Part shown: piece after piece, positions 10,601 through 19,281 of the stretch
How the letters are laid out: each line of letters starts with the position of its first letter
How positions within the stretch are numbered: position 1 is the stretch's first letter
Origin: Lichenostomus cassidix
Lineage: Eukaryota > Chordata > Aves > Passeriformes > Meliphagidae
Assembly (NCBI GenBank): GCA_008360975.2
Contig: VLJF02000033.1
Span: 3,162,001-3,226,000, forward strand
Reading direction: 5' to 3'
DNA length: 64,000 nucleotides
Notes under the pieces: generated by a model
What the model saw: only the letters and a program-made list of their open reading frames with translations
Databases searched by the model: none
What the model was told of the DNA's origin: nothing
Position numbers and translations under genes: made by a program

Positions 10601-13600
10601 GGGAGAATTTCTGGGATTTGGTGCAGATTTTGATGGGATTCTTGAGGATTTTGGGGGAATTTGTGGGAAATCTCTAGGATTTAGGGGAATTAGTGGGACT
10701 TATGGGATCTTCAGTGATTTGGGAACAACTGAGGAAATTTCTGAGGGAATTTTACAGATATTTTGCAGCTTTTCAATGCCATTCTAGGTGAATTTAAAGC
10801 AATTTTCACCCCGTTTTTTTCACCATTCCCACCCCGAAACCCCCAAAATTCCCAAAATTTCCCGAATTCTCCCCAAACCTGTGCATGGCCTGCATCTTGA
10901 GCCCCTCCTCGATGCTGGAGCTGAGCGCCTGCTGGTTGTGGAGGCGACTGAGCTTGGCGAGGACTCTGTCCTGGTGAGCTTCGTACTCGTCGCGGGAGGG
11001 ATAGATCTTGGAGATGAGCGCGTCGAAGTTGGGGTCGGGGCGGAGAGAGCGCTTGGAAACCAGCTTCTTACGGCATGTGGGACACTCCTTGTTCCTGAAA
11101 AATATGGGAAAAATGGGATTTAACCCCAAAAAATGGGAATTTGGGATCAGAGAGTCGAAATTGGGGTCGGGGCGGAGAGAGCGCTTGGAGAGCAGCTTCT
11201 TACGGCATGTGGGACACTCCTTGTTCCTGAAAAAACATGGAATTATTGGGATTTAATGGGAAAAATGGGAATTTGGGATCAGAGAGCCGAAATTGGGGTC
11301 GGGGCACAGAGAGCACTTGGAGAGCAGCTTCTTACGGCATGTGGGACACTCCTTGTTCCTGGGAAAAACCCAAAAATATGGGATTTAACCCCAAAAAAAT
11401 GGGAATTTGGGATCAGAGAGTCGAAGTTGGGGTCGGGGCGCAGAGAGCGCTTGGAAACAGCTTCTTACGGCACGTGGGACACTCCTTGTTCCTGGAAATA
11501 ACCCCAAAATATGGGAATTTGGGATCAGAGAGTTGAAATTGGGGTCAGGGCGGAGAGAGCGCTTGGAGAGCAGCTTCTTACGGCATGTGGGACACTCCTT
11601 GTTCCTGGGAATAACCCAAAAATATGGGATTTAACCCCAAAAAATGGGAATTAATGGGATCAGAGAGTCGAAATTGGGGTTGGGGCGGAGAGAGCGCTTG
11701 GAGAGCAGCTTCTTACGGCATGTGGGACACTCCTTGTTCCTGGAAAAAACCCAAAAATATGGGAATTTGGGATCAGGAAATGGGAATTTGGGATCAGAGA
11801 GTCGAAATTGGGGTCGGGGCGGAGAGAGCGCTTGGAAACCAGCTTCTTACGGCATGTGGGACACTCCTTGTTCCTGGAAAAACATGGAATTATTGGGATT
11901 TAACCCCAAAAAATGGGAATTTGGGATCAGAGAGTCAAAATTGGGGTCGGGGCGGAGAGAGCGCTTGGAAACAGCTTCTTACGGCATGTGGGACACTCCT
12001 TGTTCCTGGAAAATATGGGATTATTGGGATTTAACCCCAAAAAATGGGAATTTGGGATCAGGAAATGTGGAATGATTGAGATTAGAGAGTCAAAATTGGG
12101 GTCAGGGTGGAGAGAGCGCTTGGAGAGCAGCTTCTTACGGCATGTGGGACACTCCTTGTTCCTGGAAAATCATGGAATTATTGGGATTTAACCCCAAAAT
12201 ATGGGAACTGGGGATCAGACAGTCGAAATTGGGGTCGGGGCGGAGAGAGCGCTTGGAAACCAGCTTCTTACGGCATGTGGGACACTCCTTGTTCCTGGAA
12301 AATATGGAAAATATGGGAAAAACCATGGAAAAATGGGAATTAATGGGATCAGAGAGTCGAAATTGGGGTCAGGGCGGAGAGAGCGCTTGGAGACCAACTT
12401 CTTACGGCATGTGGGACACTCCTTGTTCCTGAAAAAACATGGAATTATTGGGATTTAATGGGATTTAATGGGAAAAATGGGAATTTGGGATCAGAGAGTC
12501 GCAGTTGGGGTCGGGGCGGAGAGAGCGCTTGGAGAGCAGCTTCTTACGGCATGTGGGACACTCCTTGTTCCTGGAAATAACCCAAAAATATGGGAATTTG
12601 GGATGGGAAATGGGAAAAAATGGGAATTTGGGATCAGAGAGTTGAAATTGGGGTTGGGGCGGAGAGAGCGCTTGGAGAGCAGCTTCTTACGGCATGTGGG
12701 ACACTCCTTGTTCCTGGAAATAACCCAAAAATATGGGATTTAACCCCAAAAAATGGGAATTTGGGATCAGGAAATGGGTTTTTTTTTTGGGAAAAAACCC
12801 AAAAATTATGGGATTTAACGGGAAAAAATCAGGATTTTGGCAAAGGAAATGGAAATTGGGAAACGGGGAATGGAATTAGGGGCAGGAAATGGACAGATCT
12901 TGGAGATCAGAGAGTTGAAATTGTTCCTGGGAAAAATGGGAAAAATCGGGAATTTTCGGGATGGGAAATGGGAATTGGGAAATGGGGACAGGGAAAGGAC
13001 ACTGAGGTGACACTGAGGTGACACTGAGGTGACAATGACAATGACACACAGGTGACACAGGGAGGTGACAGAGGTTACACAGGTGACACACAGGTGACAG
13101 AGGTGACACAGAGGTTGTACAGGTGACACTGAGATGACACTGAGATGATACAGGTGACACACAGGTGACAATGACAACGATAATGACACACAGGTGACAA
13201 TGACACTCAGCCACTCCTCAATGAGGTGACAATGCAATCAGAGCCGAATCAATGCAGGGACAGGTGACACTGAGGTGACACAGGTGATGATGACACACAG
13301 GTGACAGAGACGAGACAGGTGACACAGAGAGGTTACAGAGGTTATACCGGTGACACACAGGTGACAATGACAATGACACACAGGTGACAATGACACACAG
13401 GTGACAATGACAATGACAACGACAACAGCACTGAGGTGACAATGACAATGACACACAGGTGACAATGACACACAGGCGACAATGACAATGACAATGACAA
13501 CAGCACTGAGGTGACAATGACAATGACACACAGGTGACAATGACACACAGGTGACACTGAGGTGACAATGACAATGACAGTGTCACTCACCCGCTCCTCA

Positions 13601-16600
13601 GCGTGGTGACAATGCAGTCAGAGCAGAACCAGTGCAGGGACAGGTGACACACAGCTGACACACAGGTGACAATGACAGTGACAATGACAATGACACACAG
13701 GTGACACACAGGTGACATCACTCACCCACTCCTCAGCGCGGTGACAATGCAGTTGGAGCAGAGGTGATGCAGGGACAGGAGTGGGACAGGTGACATACAG
13801 GTGACAATGACAATGCCAATGACACACAGCTGACACACAGGTGACACACAGGTGACAATGACAATGACAGTGTCACTCACCCGCTCCTCAGTGCGGTGAC
13901 AATGCAGTCAGAGCAGAGCCGATGCAGAGATAGGAGTGGGACAGGTGACAATGACAGTGACACACAGGTGACACACAGGTGACAATGACAGGTGACAATG
14001 ACAATGACAGTGTCACTCACCCGCTCCTCAGTGCGGTGACAATGCAGTCGGAGCAGAGGTGATGCAGGGACAGGAGTGGGACAGGTGACAATGAGGTGAC
14101 ACACACGTGACGACAGTGACACACAGGTGACACTGAGGTGACAATGACAATGACAGTGTCACTCACCCGCTCCTAAGCGCGGTGACAATGCAGTCAGAGC
14201 AGAACCAGTGCAGGGACAGGTGACAATGAGGTGACACAGGTGACAATGACAGGACAATGACAATGACACATAGGTGACACTGAGGTGACAATGACAATGT
14301 CACTCACCTGCTCCTAAGCGCGGTGACAGTGCAGTCAGAACAGAACCAGTGCAGGGACAGGTGACACACAGGTGACAATGAAGTGACACACAGGTGACAA
14401 TGACAATGACAGTGTCACTCACCCGCTCCTGAGTGCGGTGACGATACAATCGGAGCAGAACCAATGCAGGGACAGGTGACACACAGGTGACAATGACAGT
14501 GACAATGACAATGACACACAGGTGACATCACTCACCCACTCAGCGCGGTGACAATGCAGTCAGAGCAGAGGTGATGCAGGGACAGGTGACAATGAGGTGA
14601 TACACAGGTGACAGTGACACACAGGTGACAATGACAGTGACACAGGTGACATTGACAATGACACACAGGTGACACTGAGGTGACAATGACAGTGTCACTC
14701 ACCCGCTCCTGAGCGCGGTGACAATGCAGTCGGAGCAGAATCAATGCAGGGCAGGAGGGACACAAGGAGGTGACACAGGTGACAATGACAGGACAATGAC
14801 ACACAGGTGACAATGACAATGACAGTGTCACTCACCCGCTGCGGAGCGCGGTGACGATGCAGTCGGAGCAGAACCTGTGCAGACACTCCTTGGTGGTCAT
14901 CGTGTTCTTCAGCATGTCCAGGCAGATGGGACACATCAGCTCCGAGTGCAGTGACCGCGGGGACACTGCTATCTCTGTCCCGTCCATGATGGCCTCCTGG
15001 GGACAGAGTGACATCAGAGTGACACAGTGTCCATGGGGACACATCAGCTCCGAGTGCAGTGACCGCGGGGACACCGCGATCTCCGTGCCATCCATGATGG
15101 CCTCCTGGGGACAGAGTGACATCATGGGGTCAGTGACACCATGGGGACATCCCTGACACACCATGGGGACACATGAGCTCCAAGTGCAGTGACCGCAGGG
15201 ACACCGCGATCTCTGTCCCATCCATGATGGCCTCCTGGGGACACACAGTGACATTGGGGACACATGAGCTCCGAGTGCAGTGACCGCGGGGACACCGCGA
15301 TCTCCGTCCTGTCCATGATGGCCTCCTGGGGACACACAGTGACACTGGGGTCAGTGACACCCCTAGGGACACATCAGCTCTGAGTGCAGTGACCGCGGGG
15401 ACACCGCGATCTCCGTCCCGTCCATGATGGCCTCCTGGGGACATTGGGCACAGGGACTGGGGACACCCTGGGCACACAGCCAGGGACGCTCCTGGGGTGT
15501 CCATCCAAAACTGCCCCGAAACAGCACAAATTCTCCACAAAATCCCACCCAAAACTACCACGAAGACCAGAAATCATCTCCTAAATCCCACCAAAAACTG
15601 CCCCAAAAATCCCACAAATTTTCCACAGAATTGCATCAGAAATTGTCACAAACATCAGAAATTCAGCCCAAAATCCCATCAAAAACTGCCCCAAACCCCA
15701 CAGATTCCCCCCAGTTCTGAGCTCCTCAATTTTGGGGTTTTCCCCAACAAATTCCCAATTTTTGGGTGTTTCCCCCAGTTTCGGTGTCTCCCTCCCCAAT
15801 TTTGGGGTGTTTCTCCCCAATTTCAGGATGTTTCTCCCCAATTTCAGGGTTTTCCCCCTCAGATTCCCAATTTCTGGGTGTTTCCCCCAGTTTCGGTGTC
15901 TCCCTCCCCAATTTAAGGCTGTCTCTCCCCAATTTCGGGATGTTTCTCCCCAATTTCAGTGTGTCTCTCCCCAGTTTCAGGGTTTTCCCCCCCCAAACCC
16001 GAAATTTTGGGATGTTTCTCCCCAATTTTGGGGTGTTTCCCACCCAATTTCAGGATTTCTCCCCCAAATTCCCAATCCCAGGCTGTTTTTCCCCAATTCC
16101 AGCCTGTTTTTCCCAATTCCAGCCTGTTTTTCCCAATTCCAGCCTGTCTCTCCCCAATTCCAGGCAGTTTTCCCCAATTCCAGGCAGTTTTTCCCCAATC
16201 CCAGGCAGTTTTTCCCCAATCCCAGGCTGTTTTTCCCCAATCCCAGGCTGTTTTTCCCCAATTCCAGGCTGTTTTTCCCAATTCCAGGCTGTCTCTCCCC
16301 AATTCCAGGCAGTTTTCCCCAATTCCAGGCAGTTTTTCCCCAATCCCAGGCAGTTTTTCCCCAATCCCAGGCAGTTTTTCCCCAATCCCAGGCTGTTTTT
16401 CCCCAATCCCAGGCTGTTTTTCCCCAATTCCAGGCTGTCTCTCCCCAATTCCAGGCTGTCTCTCCCCAATTCCAGGCTGTCTCTCCCCAATTCCAGCCTG
16501 TTTTCCCCAATTCCATGATGTCTCTCCCCAATTCCATGATGTCTCTCCCCAATTCCAGGCTGTCTCTCCCCAATTCCAGGCAGTTTTCCCCCAAATTTCT

Positions 16601-16787
16601 GGCAGTTTTTTCCCAATTCCAGGCAGTTTTTCCCAATTCCCGGCTGTCTCTCCCCAATTCCCGTCAGTTTTTCCCAATTCCCGTCAGTTTTTCCCCAAAT
16701 TTCGGTTACCTGAGGTGTCCTGTGCAGCTCATACAAGCTCAGCTCCCACGTCTTGCTGGCGCTCTGCGCGCTGGCGGGGGCGGCCAT
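4541..16787 (-). CDS. RING1: RING1, Polycomb repressive complex 1 E3 ubiquitin ligase (whole coding region, six coding exons)
   Basis: RING1 pairs with a PCGF protein in PRC1 and mono-ubiquitinates histone H2A in the nucleus. Joining 16787-16710, 14996-14836, 11094-10879, 9351-9043, 6577-6406 and 4642-4541 gives 345 residues and a stop, and every junction is in phase. The RING finger has C48, C51, C64, H66, C69, C72, C84 and C87 as the C3HC4 ligands. A basic stretch (SRKRSR) lies near residues 192-197. The C-terminal RAWUL domain runs from about residue 234 ([10 protein letters not shown]) to the end and binds CBX and RYBP-type partners. The sequence [12 protein letters not shown] and the ending YAPTKEQK identify RING1 rather than a distant RING protein. 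The protein is shorter than mammalian RING1 (about 406 residues, from memory) because the Gly-rich linkers are reduced. Introns are almost entirely minisatellite. Confidence 0.95.
4643..5479 (-). repeat. RING1 last intron, 3' part: low-complexity array
   Basis: On the plus strand the left half reads GGGGAAATTTGGGGAGATTT and the right half switches at about 4935 to CCCCAAAAAATCCCAAAAT. No exon, conserved element or RNA gene is visible. Confidence 0.85.
5480..6405 (-). repeat. Intronic minisatellite of ETS/CRE-like units (7 units of about 115-140 bp)
   Basis: Seven tandem units each carry CCACCGGAA (starting near 5562, 5688, 5800, 5914, 6049, 6189 and 6291), followed in most by GTGATGTCAC. Each then has CTCCCTCCCACCCCTCCA and clusters of CACTTCCGGGT or CATTTCCGGG. 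CCGGAAGT is the ETS (GABP/ELK-type) consensus and TGATGTCA is close to a CRE. The array lies directly downstream of the 6406 donor. Regulatory function is inference; the motif density is directly visible. Confidence 0.8.
6406..6577 (-). CDS. RING1: RING1 coding exon 5 (RAWUL N-terminal half)
   Basis: It completes the split Arg codon and encodes [20 protein letters not shown], an acidic Pro-rich linker ([14 protein letters not shown]) and [18 protein letters not shown]. The acceptor is ATCCCCAG at 6578-6579 and the donor is GTACCC after ACG. The linker is far shorter than the Gly-rich one of mammalian RING1. The first 50 nt of this exon are repeated in the intron to its right. Confidence 0.95.
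6625..7395 (-). repeat. Five intronic copies of the 5' edge of RING1 coding exon 5
   Basis: Copies centred near 6660, 6760, 6950, 7155 and 7360 each hold an acceptor AG followed by about 50 nt equivalent to [17 protein letters not shown]. They are joined by spacers of the type GGGGTGAATCCAGGGGGAAA. All five keep the AG. The two nearest the exon share its CGTCGCGTTCGACGTCGTC or CGTCATC text. The outer ones read CGTGGGGTTGGAGGTGGTTTT or close variants. A further decayed copy is likely near 7550-7600. Confidence 0.85.
7396..7940 (-). repeat. Intron 5 spacer arrays (ATGGGAAAAT and GGAAATGGAACA motifs)
   Basis: The left part continues the GGGGAAAATGGG spacer of the exon 5 copies. From about 7685 it becomes a 12-bp GGAAATGGAACA/GGAACTGGAA array. 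No exon is visible. Confidence 0.8.
7941..9042 (-). repeat. Seven intronic copies of the 3' edge of RING1 coding exon 4
   Basis: Copies near 8104-8165, 8250-8305, 8400-8460, 8560-8620, 8712-8770 and 8878-8935 each encode [17 protein letters not shown] or GQYCQTR followed by the intact donor GTGAGGA. A seventh, decayed one lies at about 7945-8030. They are separated by 12-bp GGAAATGGAGCA repeats with ACCCGGAAGTGA. The repeat period is about 150-165 bp. The functional exon end at 9043 is the last member of the array. Confidence 0.9.
9043..9351 (-). CDS. RING1: RING1 coding exon 4 (linker, NLS and start of RAWUL)
   Basis: It encodes 102 full codons between two split Arg codons. It starts [18 protein letters not shown], continues through a basic patch [14 protein letters not shown] and a Gly/Pro/Glu-rich tail, and ends [10 protein letters not shown] to YCQT. 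The acceptor CCCCAG precedes A-GCC-CAG and the donor is CG|GTGAGGA. The linker is GC-rich with many CpGs, unlike the surrounding introns. Confidence 0.95.
9872..9952 (-). repeat. Partial copy of the 5' edge of RING1 coding exon 4
   Basis: On the minus strand this reads an acceptor CCAG then AGCTCAGCGCGTCCGCAAGC, equivalent to AQRVRKLAA. It has an internal deletion relative to the real exon before returning to GGCGCCGAGGAAGCTCTGG. The acceptor dinucleotide is kept. It is out of frame for use as a full exon and has no donor. Confidence 0.85.
10150..10530 (-). repeat. Two partial copies of the 3' edge of RING1 coding exon 3
   Basis: At about 10150 and 10501 the plus strand reads AAACCTGTGCATGGCCTGCA, the complement of MQAMHR plus its GTTTGG donor. 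Each is followed by GCCTGAATGG(G/A)GAATTTG. The two copies are about 350 bp apart and the functional edge is at 10879. Both keep the donor GT. Confidence 0.85.
10879..11094 (-). CDS. RING1: RING1 coding exon 3 (end of RING finger and C-terminal RING helix region)
   Basis: It encodes [20 protein letters not shown], then [20 protein letters not shown], and ends [11 protein letters not shown]. The two Cys of NKECPTC are the last RING zinc ligands (C84, C87). The acceptor is TTTCAG before G-AAC-AAG and the donor is AG|GTTTGG. The first 75 nt recur 12 times in the intron to the right. Confidence 0.96.
11100..12990 (-). repeat. Twelve intronic copies of the 5' edge of RING1 coding exon 3
   Basis: Copies end (acceptor side) near 11227, 11359, 11493, 11606, 11740, 11875, 12009, 12162, 12296, 12428, 12573 and 12715. 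Each carries an intact AG and about 75-80 nt equivalent to [20 protein letters not shown] plus PNFDSLIP. After that the text runs into AATTCCCATTTTTGGGG spacer. Period is about 110-155 bp. Some copies have one-codon losses (KKLSKR). A thirteenth, internally deleted copy sits at 12895-12935. Confidence 0.93.
12991..14835 (-). repeat. Ten intronic copies of the 3' edge of RING1 coding exon 2 in a GGTGACAATGACA array
   Basis: The spacer is a 6-12 bp array of GGTGACAATGACACACA. Copies near 13211, 13590, 13730, 13880, 14020, 14163, 14308, 14422, 14533 and 14700 each match [13 protein letters not shown], and most are followed by donor GTGAGTG (the 13211 and 14533 copies are degraded). The functional donor at 14836 is the terminal member. 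Spacing is about 110-160 bp apart from the first, larger gap. Confidence 0.9.
14836..14996 (-). CDS. RING1: RING1 coding exon 2 (core of the RING finger)
   Basis: It encodes [20 protein letters not shown] followed by [20 protein letters not shown] and [13 protein letters not shown]. It contains six of the eight RING zinc ligands (C48, C51, C64, H66, C69, C72). The acceptor is CCCCAG before GAG-GCC-ATC and the donor is GG|GTGAGTG. Only this copy continues past MCP into ICLDML; the four copies to the right do not. Confidence 0.97.
15031..15440 (-). repeat. Four intronic copies of the 5' edge of RING1 coding exon 2
   Basis: Copies at about 15038-15106, 15164-15236, 15262-15326 and 15370-15436 each carry the CCCCAG acceptor. 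After it come roughly 65 nt equivalent to [20 protein letters not shown] plus MCP. They then diverge into (C)ATGGGGACA spacer. Unit spacing is 90-130 bp. Substitutions among copies include both silent and replacement changes. Confidence 0.92.
15441..16709 (-). repeat. RING1 intron between coding exons 1 and 2: two minisatellite blocks
   Basis: From 15490 to about 15720 the text is CCCAAAACTGCCCC-type. From 15720 to 16070 it is a 33-bp family around TTTCTCCCCAATTTCAGGATG. From 16070 to 16695 it is a tight 21-23 bp array around CAGGCTGTTTTTCCCCAATT with about 28 units. Long open frames here are repeat artefacts. Confidence 0.85.
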
Positions 16788-16791
16788 CGCC
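16710..16791 (-). CDS. RING1: RING1 exon 2 with the start codon (first coding exon)
   Basis: The ATG is at 16787-16785, preceded by GGCG and an acceptor CCAG, so four nt of 5' UTR lie in this exon. It encodes [16 protein letters not shown] and [10 protein letters not shown] (26 residues) and ends CAG|GTAACC. The sequence closely matches the known RING1 N-terminus, which supports this start. Confidence 0.95.
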
Positions 16792-18917
16792 CTGGGGAAC
16801 CCAAAAATCAGCCTTTCAGCCCAAAAATCACCCCTGGAACCCCAAAAATCACCCTTGGAATCCCCAAATTCCCCTCAGAATTCCCAAATTCCCCTCAGGA
16901 ACCCCACATTTCCCTCAAAAACCCCAAATTCCCCTCAGAAACGCAAATTCCCTCAGAATTCCCACATTCCCCGCACGATCCCCAAATCCTCCCCGGAACC
17001 CCAAATTCCCCTCAGAAACCCCAAATTCTCCTCAAAAACCCCAAATTTCCCCTCTGGATCCGCAAATTCCCCTCAAAACCCCAAAATTCCCCTCAGAACC
17101 CCAAAATTACCTCAATTTCTCCTCAGAAACCCCAAAATTGGCCTCAGGATCCCCAAATTCCCCTCAGGAATCCCCAAATTTCCCTCAGAAACCCCAAAAT
17201 TGGCCTCAGGATCCCAAATTCCCCTCAGAATTCCCAAATTCCCCTCAGGAATCCCCAAAGTTCCCCTCAAAAACCCCAAATTTCCCTCAGAACCTCAAAT
17301 TTCCCCCTCAAAAACCCCAAATTCCCCTCCGGATCCCAAAATTTGCCTCCGAACTCAAAAATTCCCCTCAGAAACCCCAAAATTTCTCCCTGGATCCCCA
17401 AATTGCTCTCAGAAACCCCAAATTCCTCTCAGAATCCCCAAAATTCCCCTCAGAATTCCAAAATTTCCCCTCAGAAACCCAAAATTCCCTTCAGAATTCC
17501 TAAATTCCCCTCAGGATACCCAAAATTCCCCTCAGAACCCCAAATCTCCCTCAGAAATCCCAAAATTCCTCTCAGAAACCCCAAATTTCCCTCAGAACCT
17601 CAAATATTCCCTCAAAACCCCCAAATTCCCCTCAGGATCCCAAAATTCCCCTCAGAAATCCCAAATTCCCCTCCGGATCCCTGGATTCCCCTCAGAACTC
17701 AAAAATTCCCCTCAGAAACCCCAAAATTCCCCTCAGGATCCTCAAATTCCCCTCAAAAACCCTAAATTCCCTTCCGGAATCCCAAATTTCCCCTCAGGAT
17801 CCCCAAATTTCCCTCAGAACCTCAAATATTCCCTCAAAAACCCCAAATTCCCCTCAGAACTCAAAAATTCCCCTCAGAAACCCCAAAATTCGCCTCAGAA
17901 ATCCCAAAATTCCCCTCAGGATCCTCAAATTCCACTCAAAACCCCCACATTTCCCTCGAAACCCCAAAAATTACCCTCAGAAGCCGCAAAATTCCTCTCG
18001 AAACCCCAAAATTCCCCCCCGGAACCCCAAATTCCCCTCAGAATTCCTAAATTCCTTCCCGGAACCCCAAAATTCGCCTCAGAAACGCCAAATTCGCCTC
18101 AGAAACCCCAAAATTCCCCTCAGAACCCCAAATTCCTCTCAAAACCCTAAATTCCCCTCCGGATCCCCAAAATTCCCTCAGAATCCCCAAATTCCCCTCC
18201 GGATCCCAAAACTTCCCCTCAGAAACCCCAAATTCCCCTCAGGAACCCCAAATTCCCATCAAAACCCCCAAAATTCCCCTCCGGATCCCCAAAATTCCCT
18301 CAGAATCCCCAAATTCCCCTCCGGATCCCAAAACTTCCCCTCAGAAACCCCAAAATCCCCTCAGGACTCCCAAAATTCCCCTCCGGATCCCAAAATTCCT
18401 CTCAAAAACCCCAAATTCCCCTCAAAACCCCCAAAATTCCTCTCAGGGTCCCCAAAATTCCCCTCAAAAACCTCAAATTCCCCTCAGAACCCCAAATTCC
18501 CCTCAGAAACTCCAAATTCCCCTCAGGATCCCGAAATTCCCCTCAGGATCCCCAAAATTCCTCTCAAAACCCCAAATTCCCCTCGGGATCCCAAAATCCC
18601 TCCCCGAAACCGCAAATCTCCCCTCCGAATCCCCAAATTCCCCTCAGAAACCCCACATTTTCCCTCAGAATTCCCAAATTTTCCCTCAAAACCCCAAAAT
18701 TCCCCTCAGAACTCAAAATTCCCCTCAGGGATCCCCAAATCCTCCCCGGAACCGCAAATTTCCCCTCCGGAACCCCAAATTTCTCTCAAAACCCCAAAAT
18801 CCCCCTCCGGATCCCCAAATTCCCCTCAGAAACCCCAAATTCGCCTCCGGATCCCCAAATTCCCCTCAGAAACCCCAAATTTTCCCTCAAAAACCCAAAT
18901 TCTCTTCTCCCCCTCAC
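16792..18917 (-). repeat. RING1 intron 1: CCCCTCAGAAACCCCAAATT minisatellite
   Basis: The whole intron is an approximately 20-22 bp array of CCCCTCAGAAACCCCAAATT and CTCCGGATCCCCAAATT variants on the plus strand. The transcribed strand is therefore G-rich. No other exon or element is visible. Confidence 0.88.
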
Positions 18918-18990
18918 CCGCCCGAGCCGCGCGCCGCCGTCGCTTCCGGGTGGCGCCGCCTGATTACGTCACCGCGCGTCGGCCAATGGG
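18918..18990 (-). other. RING1: RING1 non-coding first exon (5' UTR), 5' end approximate
   Basis: A minus-strand donor, CTCGGGCGG|GTGAGGGG, lies at 18918/18917 within a CpG island, and the next acceptor is at 16792. This fits a leader exon spliced to the ATG exon. The upstream end is a guess because no transcript evidence is available. The exon contains a CCGGAAGCG ETS-like site typical of TATA-less start regions. Confidence 0.65.
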
Positions 18991-19270
18991 AGGCGCGGCT
19001 GGGTTCGGCCAATAGGCTCTCTTTGTGGGCGTGGTTATGTAAATTAGGCACAGCTCTGTCCATAAATGGCGATTCGGGGCGTGGTTATGCAGATGAGGCT
19101 CGAGCTGACCATTTTTAGTGTGTTGAAGGGCGTGGTTATGTAAATAAGATGGGCGTGGTTATGTAAAAGAGCCACAGCGGTGTGGCGCGAAATCGGGAGG
19201 GGCGTGGCCTTGTCCTTATATGGGTGTGAATGGGCGTGGCTTGGGAAGGGAGCGTGGTCTCTGCCGGCGG
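18940..19270 (-). promoter_or_regulatory. RING1: RING1 CpG-island promoter
   Basis: There is no TATA box at a suitable place. Visible motifs are an ETS core (CTTCCGG, 18943-18949), a CRE-like TTACGTCA (18964-18971) and two CCAAT boxes (18983-18987 and 19009-19013, inverted relative to RING1). Six GGGCGTGG KLF/Sp-type boxes lie at 19027, 19077, 19128, 19151, 19200 and 19232. Four of the boxes continue as GTTATG(T/C)A. A perfect CArg box, CCTTATATGG, lies at 19214-19223. Motif names are from general knowledge; binding is not shown. Confidence 0.75.
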
Positions 19271-19281
19271 GCGGGAAAGAG

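Larger units (their letters stand above)
9352..10878 (-). repeat. RING1 intron 4 with low-complexity arrays and three exon-edge copies
   Basis: The right of exon 4 is a GGGAAAAAATGGGATTTTT array; from about 10180 it becomes TTTGGGGAGAATTTGTGGG. Embedded are one copy of the 5' edge of coding exon 4 (9872-9952) and two copies of the 3' edge of coding exon 3 (about 10150-10175 and 10501-10530). The array text near 9630-9690 also repeats the acceptor-side flank of exon 4. Confidence 0.85.

Noticed and set aside
13000..14800. Direct repeats of AGGTGACA as nuclear-receptor response elements
   Set aside because: The sequence is a simple microsatellite with variable spacing and the half-site is imperfect (AGGTGACA, not AGGTCA). 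Chance matches are expected.
11100..15440. Extra RING1 exons or a cluster of RING genes
   Set aside because: The repeated coding pieces each lack one splice site and the rest of the exon. Only one copy of each is complete and in phase, so they are partial copies.
15732..18150. Long plus-strand open frames of 677 and 465 codons (Pro/Ser/Phe-rich)
   Set aside because: They are stop-free readings of 20-22 bp repeats in RING1 introns, and the same interval is open in several frames on both strands. There is no domain, and the frames run across the real RING1 exon on the opposite strand.
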